Source of the DNA: Chloroflexota bacterium
Lineage (GTDB): Bacteria; Chloroflexota; Anaerolineae; Anaerolineales; UBA11858
Assembly (NCBI GenBank): GCA_030666985.1
Contig: DAOUWT010000029.1
Location: 1 to 15,579 of the forward strand
Direction of reading: 5' to 3'
Length of the DNA stretch: 15,579 nucleotides
The notes under the pieces are model-generated. The model saw nothing but the letters and a program-made list of their open reading frames with translations. It ran no database searches and was not told the origin of the DNA. Below, piece by piece: positions 5,059 through 11,460 of this stretch. The translations under genes and the position numbers were made by a program. Each line of letters opens with the position of its first letter. Position 1 is the first letter of the stretch.

Positions 5059-5574
5059 TTACACTTTAAGAGGGGCTAACACCATGAGCAGAGAGTGGCC
5101 TTCTTTCGAGGGTCTATGCTCCACTTGTCCCACATCGTTAAGCTCTATTGCTACTTCTCTGAGGATGTCCATTCCAATTTCCAGATAATGTATCTCGCGT
5201 CCTCGGAATTGAATACGGACATTCACTTTTTTCCCTTCTTCCAGCCAACGTCGTGCATCGCGTACTTTGAAGCCACGGTGATGATCGGTGGTTTTTGGTC
5301 GCAAGCGAATTTCTTTGACCTCAATGGTTTTCTGAGCTTTACGCGCTTTTTGACGTTTCTTTTCCTGTTCGTAGAGGAACTTTCCAAGATCCATCACCTT
5401 GCAAACGGGAGGGCGTGCATTAGGAGCCACTTCAACCAAGTCCAGCCCTGCCTCACGTGCAAGCTGCTGGGCTTCTTTCAAAGGAACAACTCCTTGATTT
5501 TCCCCATCGGCGTCAATGAGGCGTACCTCATGAGCTCGAATATAATTATTTGCCCTATACTTTATCTTTCCTAT
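5059..5574 (-). CDS. infC: Translation initiation factor IF-3 (probable AUA start)
   Basis: IF-3 binds the 30S subunit, keeps subunits apart and checks the start codon. Read from an ATA codon at 5574-5572, the product is 171 residues, the usual length. The N-domain begins IGKIKYRANNYIRAHEVRLID and includes the signature CKVMDLGKFLYEQEKK. The linker helix KKRQKARKAQKTIEVKEI and the C-domain (LRPKTTDHHRGFKVRDARRWLEEG to the C-terminus) follow. The first ATG/GTG/TTG in frame is a TTG at 5481, which would delete about 31 conserved residues. AAGGAG (5586-5581) lies 6 nt before the ATA, so initiation there is well supported. IF-3 discriminates against such codons, so a rare start in infC allows self-repression, as with AUU in E. 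coli. The 5' leader carries a MITE-like insertion. Confidence 0.93.
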   Translation of the reverse strand: MGKIKYRANNYIRAHEVRLIDADGENQGVVPLKEAQQLAREAGLDLVEVAPNARPPVCKVMDLGKFLYEQEKKRQKARKAQKTIEVKEIRLRPKTTDHHRGFKVRDARRWLEEGKKVNVRIQFRGREIHYLEIGMDILREVAIELNDVGQVEHRPSKEGHSLLMVLAPLKV

Positions 5575-5611
5575 TGTTCTCTCCTTATAAATTCACTACA
5601 CAAACTCACTA

Positions 5612-5815
5612 CATGAAACACAGCAATTCTAAATTTAGCTGTCATTGCGAACCCCCGTTTTTTGGGGGTGTGGCAATCTCCCTGATTTCACTGTTATCTT
5701 GTTAACCGAGAGAACCCCACAAGGGGGCGCAGAGCGTGCCACGTCGCAAAAAACGCTTCTCGCACATGGAGTCCTCTTTAGAGGAGTGACATATTGAGAA
5801 TTGCTGCATGAAACA
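5612..5815. mobile_element. MITE-like element in the infC leader, with 9-bp target site duplication
   Basis: The element spans 5621-5806 (186 bp). Its ends are perfect 10-bp inverted repeats, CAGCAATTCT (5621-5630) and AGAATTGCTG (5797-5806). Similarity extends to 14 of 16 bases. The identical 9-mer CATGAAACA sits directly outside both ends (5612-5620 and 5807-5815), the mark of a transposition event. No transposase is inside, so it would need one supplied elsewhere. A 9-bp duplication is compatible with several IS families (for example IS4- or ISAs1-related); I do not assign one. Inside are a GTCATTGCGA-type repeat and a TCCTC/GAGGA hairpin. It lies between the infC promoter and its start codon and so is transcribed as part of the leader. 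Confidence 0.8.
5641..5680. repeat. GTCATTGCGA...GGCAATCTC palindromic repeat nested in the MITE-like element
   Basis: The outer pairs ATTGC/GCAAT (5644-5648 and 5673-5677) enclose an inner stem ACCCCC/GGGGGT (5651-5656 and 5664-5669). The flanking words match a palindromic repeat that I recall from many bacterial genomes. In the infC mRNA it would form a stable hairpin with no adjoining T-run. Confidence 0.6.
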
Positions 5816-5832
5816 TCAATAACTTGGACTGG

Positions 5833-5862
5833 ATGATACCATAGAGAGAGGAAAATCGTCAA
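5833..5862 (-). promoter_or_regulatory. Probable infC promoter
   Basis: On the minus strand TTGACG (5862-5857) and TATCAT (5838-5833), each 5 of 6 to consensus, are separated by 18 bp. Transcription would start near 5826, giving a leader of about 250 nt, most of which is the inserted element. Without it the leader would be only about 60 nt. Confidence 0.65.
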
Positions 5863-5879
5863 CCTTCAGATGTGTCCTC

Positions 5880-6059
5880 TTACACCATCACCGCCAACAA
5901 ATTCCCCAAGACCACAACCGTTATCAATCCCCACATCATCCCCGTACTCCCACTTTGGGCGGCAAAGTAGAGCAATAGGCTAGAGACCATCACAGCTACA
6001 AAAACGACTAAATGTGCCTCAAACTTTCTCTCTCGAAGTCCTTGAATGATTTTCTTCAT
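5880..6059 (-). CDS. 59-residue two-helix membrane protein, function unknown
   Basis: This short frame starts at ATG 6059-6057 and ends at TAA 5882-5880. The amphipathic basic N-terminus MKKIIQGLRERKFEAH is followed by a helix at about 17-34 (LVVFVAVMVSSLLLYFAA). A short Gly/Ser turn (QSGSTG) leads to a second helix from residue 41 to the C-terminus (MMWGLITVVVLGNLLAVMV). A positive-inside charge pattern with two clean helices is unlikely in a random frame. There is no strong SD (TTTGAG next to the ATG). It lies between the DUF234 ATPase and the infC promoter, on the same strand. I do not recognise a family. Confidence 0.6.
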   Translation of the reverse strand: MKKIIQGLRERKFEAHLVVFVAVMVSSLLLYFAAQSGSTGMMWGLITVVVLGNLLAVMV

Positions 6060-6226
6060 CTCAAATTAACATTCCTTACCTGTTTGACTGACAAATCTTT
6101 TTGGACGCGGACGAGCGCGGAGGAACGCGGAAGCTTTACGGTGGATAGCCGCCGGGATCCTAGACCGCCGTATTTAGGAAAAAGCATAAGCTCTTAATTC
6201 TGAGGTGACTAAGAGAACCTCGGTGT
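6060..6226. other. Intergenic stretch with a GCGGA-type short repeat
   Basis: No gene is visible. Bases 6102-6131 read ACGCGGACGAGCGCGGAGG and onward, repeating GCGGA/GCGGACG steps. A weak hairpin GAGGT/ACCTC (6202-6206 and 6217-6221) follows the ATPase stop on the minus strand but has no T-run. Confidence 0.45.
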
Positions 6227-7699
6227 TTATTCCGTCCACTCTGCTAATTCCATATCAAGTTCGTTTAAGTCTCGAAGCAGGATACCAACCGCCTGCCAAC
6301 GTTCACCACCAAATTTCTGGGCTGCAAAATCACGCACAAAATCAAGCGCAGATTGCTTCCAGCCATATCTGGAAAATCCTAAAAAGCATACTTGCCATTC
6401 TCCTTCACGAGGCAAAACTTTATCTGTTTTTTCAATCAACGCTTTTAGAACATCTACCCCAATAGGACGTCTGTTCCACTTGCATTCTCCCAGTATCAAA
6501 GTTTTGTCCATGAAGTTCACTCCAACAACGTCTATTTGTGCATCTTTGTTCCAAATGCTACCAACTTGATCCGGGAGAATAGGAAGCAGTCCTTTCCCGG
6601 AAGCACGCAAAAGCCATTCTCTGGACAACTCCTCCCACGTATGAGTACCGATAAAATCAATGAGGTGCTTTTTTATTTCTGCTAGAGCTTGATCTTGCAC
6701 ACCTAAAGCAAGTTGAGCTTGACGACTAGAGAGAAAACGATAATAGAAGCGCAAATAGGGGTCTGAAATATAATGCCGCCCCCGACGAGTTGCTCCGCGA
6801 GTGGTTACGGGAATTCTCCGTTCTACAAAACCAGTTTGACGTAAATTTTTTAGATACATAGATATATGACGTTCATTCAGACCGGCTGCTCTAGCTATAT
6901 CACGCGGTGTGCGATATCCGTTAGCAATTGCATTTAAGATAGCTACGTAATTATGAATTTCAGAAACAAAATCTTGTAATAATAAACGAGGTTCATCCTC
7001 ACACAGGTAAGTTCCGCTTAAAAGATGCTCTTTGATATTTTTATCAAGACGCATAGAGGGATTAAATTGCTCCCAATAAGCAGGAACGCCTCCAAAGATT
7101 GCATACAAAGCTACGCGTTCATCTGTTCTAAATTTTGGGAACATCCCTTTTGTAGCTTTGAAAGGCAACGGCTGTAGATGCAGTCTAGTGGTTGCCCTGC
7201 CGTATAACGGGGCTTGATAGGATAATACCTCTCGTTCCATCATCCCTAAATGAGAGCCAGAGATGATTAAGAAAAAATTGGTGTTTTTTAGACTATGGTC
7301 CCAAGCGTTTTGCAAAATACCTGAAAGCCCCTTCTCCCGAGCTATTAAATAAGTAAATTCATCAAGAATTAATGCAAATCGCTCATTTTCTGCCATGCGA
7401 GCGACCTGCTCGAAGGCTTGTTTCCATGAAGCATAGGAAAAGCTATCAGGCACGAGAGCAGTGGATTCAAAGCCAAACAGGGCTTGAGAAAAAGAACGCA
7501 ACTGTTTTGCAGAGGATGTTGGTTCCGCTACCCAGTACAAGGCTCTTGGGAGTTTTGTGTTAATCCAGTGAGTTAGTAACCGGGTTTTTCCGATACGTCT
7601 TCGCCCATACAAGATTAACATACGAGCTTGAGAATTTTGCCACTCGCTTTGAATAAGAGCCAGTTCGCGTTTTCGTCCAATAAAGGGGGATTTGCTCAT
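6227..7699 (-). CDS. AAA ATPase with winged-helix and DUF234 nuclease-like domain
   Basis: The 490-residue protein belongs to the archaeal-type ATPases with a C-terminal DUF234 domain. Walker A is GRRRIGKT (32-39) and Walker B is FALILDEF (108-115, Asp113-Glu114). A winged-helix-like region at about 260-310 (RTPRDIARAAGLNERHISMYLKNL) probably binds DNA. The C-terminal domain carries Asp390 and Glu405-x-Lys407 (LILGECKW), the spacing of a PD-(D/E)xK nuclease core. Such genes are common in archaea and Chloroflexota, spread horizontally, and have no firmly known role; defence or mobile-element functions have been suggested. An SD (AAGGAG) precedes the ATG. A palindromic operator over its promoter suggests self-control. 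Its AT content is higher than that of the transporter gene beside it, which fits transfer. Confidence 0.88.
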   Translation of the reverse strand: MSKSPFIGRKRELALIQSEWQNSQARMLILYGRRRIGKTRLLTHWINTKLPRALYWVAEPTSSAKQLRSFSQALFGFESTALVPDSFSYASWKQAFEQVARMAENERFALILDEFTYLIAREKGLSGILQNAWDHSLKNTNFFLIISGSHLGMMEREVLSYQAPLYGRATTRLHLQPLPFKATKGMFPKFRTDERVALYAIFGGVPAYWEQFNPSMRLDKNIKEHLLSGTYLCEDEPRLLLQDFVSEIHNYVAILNAIANGYRTPRDIARAAGLNERHISMYLKNLRQTGFVERRIPVTTRGATRRGRHYISDPYLRFYYRFLSSRQAQLALGVQDQALAEIKKHLIDFIGTHTWEELSREWLLRASGKGLLPILPDQVGSIWNKDAQIDVVGVNFMDKTLILGECKWNRRPIGVDVLKALIEKTDKVLPREGEWQVCFLGFSRYGWKQSALDFVRDFAAQKFGGERWQAVGILLRDLNELDMELAEWTE

Positions 7700-7709
7700 C
7701 TCATCTCCT

Positions 7710-7755
7710 TTTTGAGTAATTTCGCTTAGTATAATCTCAATTACTCAAAAGTCAA
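7710..7755 (-). promoter_or_regulatory. ATPase promoter flanked by a perfect 12-bp palindromic operator
   Basis: On the minus strand TTGACT (7755-7750) and TATACT (7733-7728) are separated by 16 bp. Perfect inverted arms TTTTGAGTAATT (7710-7721) and AATTACTCAAAA (7739-7750) enclose the -10 box. One arm lies in the spacer and the other just downstream of the start point. A dimeric regulator binding both arms would block RNA polymerase; the ATPase's own winged-helix domain is a candidate. Confidence 0.75.
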
Positions 7756-7816
7756 GGTCTGGAATAATCCGCCTACGCTTTTTGGGTATCGCTCTCTTAG
7801 AAACAGCGTGTCTTTG

Positions 7817-9340
7817 TCAGTCAATCAACACTCCTATGGTGGCTAAAAGGCTGACCAGCAGAATCAATATCCCGATATAAACCAACAACTTCCGCATCAC
7901 TTCCCCCTCGCGGCCAGCCATTCCCCCCGTGCTGGCTCCCACCACAACTTTGGTAGGGGCAATCACCGACCCCAACGCTCCCCCCGCTGTTTGAGCGGCA
8001 AGGATGACGGCCACGGAGTAGCCCAACAATTCCGCGGTACGCATTTGCAGGGCGGCGAAAATCACGTTAGAGTTGGTGTTGCTCCCCGTCATAAATGCTC
8101 CCAACGCGCCCATCCAGGGGGAGAGAGCGGGGAATGCCCGCCCCACCGCGCCAGACAATCCCTGGGCCAGGGCGTCGGTCATGCCCGCGTGCTGCATGAG
8201 GACTGCCATAGATACCATGGATACAATCCCCACGCTAGAGGTGATAACGCGCTTCAGCGTCCCGCTCACGATGCGGCGGAAAGCGCCCCTTTTGTACCAC
8301 CCCGCCCGCTGGTAGATCAGGTAAGCAATGAGGGCGGAGATGAGGAGGATGGTTCCCGCGTGGCGGAAGAGGGGGATTTCACGCCCCGGCCCGGCGGGGA
8401 TGCTGTGCCCCAGCGTGGTCGCCAGGGCTGGGAAATCTAGGGTGAAGCGAACGCTGCCAAGGGCATCGTGGACAGGGGGGATAAGTTGCACGCAGAGGGT
8501 GAGGACGACGAGAACGCCGTACCCGGAGAGGGCCGTGAGCAGGGAGGGCCAGTCCAGGCTGCCGCTCTGCTCCGCATCCCCCCGGTAACGCCGCGCCAGG
8601 GGGAAACCAACCACCAGGCCGGTCAATCCGCCAATAAAAGCACCAATGTGCCACAATCCGGAGGTGGCAGCGGCGTACTGGCCCGCGCTCATCGCTCCCC
8701 CCATGATGAGGGTAGCTCCCCCCAGCCGCCAGAGGGCGGCCCATCCCCCAGCCGCGTGTGTCACCGCCAATCCCACGCCCAATCCCACCACGCCCAGGAA
8801 TAAGGCTGCGGGAGCGGCTAATTCCTCCCAACCGTATCCAGTAGCGGCCATAAGGGCGTTGAATGATGATCCCATTGAGCCAAAAGTGATGGCCCAGGAG
8901 TGTCCCACAGACGGGACAACCACAGCGGAGAGGGGCGAGAATCCCAATCCCACCAAAAGTGGGGCGATGACCGCCACGGGGACGCCAAATCCCCCTGTGC
9001 CCTGCAAAAAGGAGGCGAAAACCCAGCCGATGATGAGGGCTTGCATGCCACGGTCGGCGGTGAGGTGGGGGAGAGATTGGCCGATGACACGGATGGCCCC
9101 GGCTTCGTCTGCGACGCGGAAAAGGAAGAAGGCTGTCCAGATGATGAGGAGGACGTCAATGATAAGGAGGAGGGCCTTGGCGTGGGCGTAGGCTAAGGTT
9201 TCAAGTTTGATTCCGAAAAAGGCTATGGCGAGTATCAGCGCGATCAGGTAGCCGGCGGCCCCGGCCCGAGATGCTCCCCAGCGCAGGCCGACCATTAGAA
9301 CGAGAATTATGAGGATGGGGGTGATGGCTAACCAGAACAT
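7817..9340 (-). CDS. lldP: L-lactate permease family transporter
   Basis: The 507-residue integral membrane protein has about 12-14 hydrophobic helices along its whole length. It matches the lactate permease family (TC 2.A.14), which imports L-lactate or glycolate with protons. Family features are the N-terminal block with LLLIIDVLLIIWTAFFLFRVADEAGAI and the conserved loop ASFLQGTGGFGVPVAVIAPLLVGLGF. The segment VVPSVGHSWAITFGSMGSSFNAL and, near the C-terminus, FMTGSNTNSNVIFAALQ and GGALGSVIAPTKVVVG also match. Length is slightly short (usual 500-560). No SD is visible before the ATG at 9340, and no lactate dehydrogenase gene lies beside it, so substrate is inferred from the family only. Some members carry other small hydroxy acids. 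Confidence 0.9.
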   Translation of the reverse strand: MFWLAITPILIILVLMVGLRWGASRAGAAGYLIALILAIAFFGIKLETLAYAHAKALLLIIDVLLIIWTAFFLFRVADEAGAIRVIGQSLPHLTADRGMQALIIGWVFASFLQGTGGFGVPVAVIAPLLVGLGFSPLSAVVVPSVGHSWAITFGSMGSSFNALMAATGYGWEELAAPAALFLGVVGLGVGLAVTHAAGGWAALWRLGGATLIMGGAMSAGQYAAATSGLWHIGAFIGGLTGLVVGFPLARRYRGDAEQSGSLDWPSLLTALSGYGVLVVLTLCVQLIPPVHDALGSVRFTLDFPALATTLGHSIPAGPGREIPLFRHAGTILLISALIAYLIYQRAGWYKRGAFRRIVSGTLKRVITSSVGIVSMVSMAVLMQHAGMTDALAQGLSGAVGRAFPALSPWMGALGAFMTGSNTNSNVIFAALQMRTAELLGYSVAVILAAQTAGGALGSVIAPTKVVVGASTGGMAGREGEVMRKLLVYIGILILLVSLLATIGVLID

Positions 9341-9398
9341 TTAGAAATTGTCCATATTCACTGCTTTCCTGTTTTCCTATCCCCCAGCCCCACTACTT

Positions 9399-9854
9399 TT
9401 ATGTGCGTTGGAAAAAGGTTTCAAGGTCTTCAGGCCAAACGGTTATCCCAGACTTTTTACCAGCTTGCCATAGGGCCAAGTTAAACGTCCCAAAGGTGAT
9501 CTCTTCGCCAATCGCTCCCCGCCAAATGTGAGCGGCCGCCAGGTGCATGGCATCATAACCCCGAAGACCGTACTCCCAAATGAATTGAATAGCTCTTTCT
9601 CTCAGCACGTCTGAGACTTCAAGTTGATAGATGGAAGGCCATTGGGCTTTGAACGCTCGCCAGACAATTTGCGAATCTTGATGGGAGAGCACCTGCATAC
9701 GAACAGCTTTAGCAAACGCAGCAGCCATCTCCACCTTCGTCAGGCCAATCGTGCCGGTCAGGTCTGCTAGATCAACCTGCTTCTTGACTTGTGATGACCC
9801 AGCTTCCTGCACATATAACTTAACTAATGCGCTTGTGTCCAGATATATAATCAA
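9399..9854 (-). CDS. vapC: PIN-domain toxin (VapC type)
   Basis: The 151-residue product is a PIN-domain ribonuclease, the toxin of a VapBC pair, usually cutting tRNA or rRNA. The first acidic residue is in IIYLDTSALVK (Asp6), the second in KVEMAAAFAKA (Glu42) and the third in GYDAMHLAAAH (Asp101). At the fourth place, where the family often has Asp in a TFD motif, this protein has TFN (Asn125), which may lower metal binding. It starts at a TTG (9854-9852) with a GAGGAG SD 7 nt before it, inside the end of vapB. The 35-nt overlap fits translational coupling. No better start exists, since ATG codons come only after the first catalytic residue. Confidence 0.88.
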   Translation of the reverse strand: MIIYLDTSALVKLYVQEAGSSQVKKQVDLADLTGTIGLTKVEMAAAFAKAVRMQVLSHQDSQIVWRAFKAQWPSIYQLEVSDVLRERAIQFIWEYGLRGYDAMHLAAAHIWRGAIGEEITFGTFNLALWQAGKKSGITVWPEDLETFFQRT

Positions 9855-10128
9855 TGTCTCGCTCCTCTACGACAATGTCGGATATTAATTTATCAGAACG
9901 GTTGACCACTTGCGGTTCTCGGGTGGTTAACTTTCTCCCGTTCCATCGGGCTAAACCGGCGTCTACCAAAGCCTGGCTGCGATCGTCTAGCGAGGCCTGC
10001 TTGGGAACAATGCGTCCAATCGGTTTACCATACTCGGTGATCACCAACGTCTCACCTGCTTTTACGTGGCGCATGTATTTGCTTAAATGTGTTTTTAATT
10101 CTCGAATGCCAACTTGGGGTTCACGCAT
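9820..10128 (-). CDS. vapB: Phd/YefM-type antitoxin (VapB)
   Basis: The 102-residue product begins EPQVGIRELKTHLSKYMRHVKAGETLVITEYGKPIGRIVP, the Phd/YefM DNA-binding fold with the usual 'ITxxGKPIGRIVP' strand. This part dimerises and binds the operon's operator. The C-terminal half (about 55-102) is charged and should wrap around and inhibit the toxin. The gene precedes and overlaps vapC by 35 nt. An AGAGGAG SD lies 8 nt before the ATG at 10128. The promoter region upstream carries a palindrome over the -10 box, as expected for self-repression by the antitoxin or the complex. Confidence 0.92.
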   Translation of the reverse strand: MREPQVGIRELKTHLSKYMRHVKAGETLVITEYGKPIGRIVPKQASLDDRSQALVDAGLARWNGRKLTTREPQVVNRSDKLISDIVVEERDIDYISGHKRIS

Positions 10129-10176
10129 AGCTCAAACTCCTCTTGAATAGGGATACATTATTAAGGTTGTAACTAC

Positions 10177-10191
10177 ATTATATCAGATATA
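10177..10191 (-). promoter_or_regulatory. vapBC promoter with palindromic operator
   Basis: The minus strand has a perfect TATAAT (10182-10177). A perfect palindrome TATATC-A-GATATA (10179-10191) overlaps it. No good -35 is present, so activity may be modest. The placement suits VapB binding over the -10 box. Confidence 0.55.
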
Positions 10192-10230
10192 GTCAGATTA
10201 ATCGTAACCGGTCAGTCTCCCCCGCTCATA

Positions 10231-10246
10231 GCGGCGTCCCCGCCGC
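10231..10246. repeat. GC-rich hairpin in the vapB-CPBP gap
   Basis: Perfect 6-bp arms GCGGCG and CGCCGC surround a TCCC loop. No T-run follows on either strand, so it is not a clear terminator. It lies just inside the degenerate mobile-element end at 10275-10311 and may belong to that element. Confidence 0.4.
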
Positions 10247-10274
10247 CGAGGACTGCGGCTAGAGCGACTTTTTG

Positions 10275-10311
10275 CAGAGGAATGTGACCAATTACATATT
10301 TGGAATTGCTG
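10275..10311. mobile_element. Degenerate end related to the MITE-like element at 5621-5806
   Basis: Read on the plus strand the last 17 bases (CATATTTGGAATTGCTG) match the right end of the element at 5790-5806 in 15 positions. Similarity continues inward (AGAGGA.TG...AC) with a 5-7 base insertion. No matching left end or target duplication is visible nearby, so this is a remnant, a solo end or an older copy. Confidence 0.4.
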
Positions 10312-10335
10312 CAAAAGTGGGGGGCGGGGCGCATT

Positions 10336-11295
10336 TTATGCCATTTTTGGGGCTTCACCTGTGTTTTTTGTAGAGTAAACCCAAATGAAGAATGTTCCTA
10401 TGGCCAGGGCCGGCAAAAGGATAAGCCCAGCCTCAGGCCCAAACGCTCCCCCTGTCCAAAGGATGGGTCCTTTTAGGGTATGAACAATAAGGCGAGAAGT
10501 GTTCAAGCCGCTGACTGGAAAGCCGAAAACACAGCCTTCGAAGAAGTTCCAACCGATATGGAGGCCAATGGGAAGCCACAAGCTTCGGGTGCTGGTGTAT
10601 CCATAGGCCAACAAGAGACCAGAGGCAATTAGGCCAACCAGGGAACCGATGGAGAAATTAGGGTTTGCTAAATGAGCGATTGCAAATAAAGCGGATGAAA
10701 TACCTACGGCCCAATATATACTTAGGCCGTCTTCCAGGTTTTGGAGCCAATAGCCCCGGGAGAGCAATTCTTCTTGCCAGCCGACAATAAGAAACACGCC
10801 TAAAAAGATGAGGGTGTTGATAGCCAAGGTTTTGGGCGGCTGAAGGTTCCAGGCAAAATCTTGGAAGTACAACCAACCGAAGGCCCATTCCACGAGGAAG
10901 ATTATGCTCATCATCAGGGCAGTGATGCCAATGCCGACGCCGAGATCAATCCAAGCGCGGGTATTCATTTTCAATCCCAAACTGGCAAAGGAACGCTGGT
11001 CAACGAGTGTCCGCGCCACGTATATTGAACCGGTAATGGCCACGAGCATAATGATTTCTGAGAAGAGGAGGCTATATTGTTGCGCAGCGGGTATATTTTG
11101 GAGCAGGTAATAGTCAACAATGTATTGAAGGCCGAAGAGTAAAGTGGCCAGGAGTATAACTTGGATGAGCAATCGCCACCCGGCCCGGAGGCGGGGTTCT
11201 TCTGGGGAAGTGAATATGGTTTGGAAGAATGTGCGTTTGGGTTGTAGAGGCTTTTCTTCCACAATCGCTTCTGTTTGGGGAATTTCGTTGTTCAT
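10336..11295 (-). CDS. CPBP-family intramembrane metalloprotease
   Basis: From ATG 11295 the product has 319 residues and about eight hydrophobic helices. The CPBP (CaaX protease and bacteriocin-processing) motifs are present: EELLSR (175-180) with the paired glutamates, His208 in ALFAIAHLANP, and His246 with Asn250 in LPIGLHIGWNFFEG. These residues bind the catalytic metal inside the membrane. Bacterial members process signal or bacteriocin peptides or give self-immunity; no such partner is seen here. I chose 11295 because AAGGAGA lies just upstream, and because the longer frame (to 11463) would translate heptamer repeats into its first 56 residues. The N-terminal 30 residues are polar and cytoplasmic. 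Confidence 0.88.
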   Translation of the reverse strand: MNNEIPQTEAIVEEKPLQPKRTFFQTIFTSPEEPRLRAGWRLLIQVILLATLLFGLQYIVDYYLLQNIPAAQQYSLLFSEIIMLVAITGSIYVARTLVDQRSFASLGLKMNTRAWIDLGVGIGITALMMSIIFLVEWAFGWLYFQDFAWNLQPPKTLAINTLIFLGVFLIVGWQEELLSRGYWLQNLEDGLSIYWAVGISSALFAIAHLANPNFSIGSLVGLIASGLLLAYGYTSTRSLWLPIGLHIGWNFFEGCVFGFPVSGLNTSRLIVHTLKGPILWTGGAFGPEAGLILLPALAIGTFFIWVYSTKNTGEAPKMA

Positions 11296-11313
11296 GAGTG
11301 GTCTCCTTGGGGG

Positions 11314-11369
11314 GGTGAGTATTGGGTATTGGGTATTGGATATTAGATATTGGGTATTGGATATTGGAC
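11314..11369. repeat. Heptamer tandem repeat upstream of the CPBP gene (CCAAT family, inverse orientation)
   Basis: Seven exact 7-bp steps run from 11321: ATTGGGT, ATTGGGT, ATTGGAT, ATTAGAT, ATTGGGT, ATTGGAT, ATTGGAC, with a degenerate unit before them. On the minus strand they precede the SD of the CPBP gene by about 10 nt, so they form its 5' leader. Confidence 0.95.
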
Positions 11370-11439
11370 GCCGAGAAAGTGGTGAATCTGACACCGCACT
11401 ATTATAACGGATTTGTGAAGCGTTGCTCTGCACGCCTCC

Positions 11440-11460
11440 GGCGAAACGTGAAACGTGACT
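11440..11460. repeat. Short heptamer run GGCGAAA-CGTGAAA-CGTGACT
   Basis: Three 7-bp steps of the same family as 4975-5009 end directly at the hydrolase stop codon (11460-11462). Confidence 0.6.

Noticed and set aside
5635..5862. 75-codon minus-strand ORF in the infC leader
   Set aside because: Its TTG start coincides with the promoter -35 box and most of it lies in the MITE-like element.
8379..9196. Long ORFs in other frames across the lactate permease gene
   Set aside because: They are shadows of a GC-rich gene; their products are Arg/Pro/Ser-rich with no domain.
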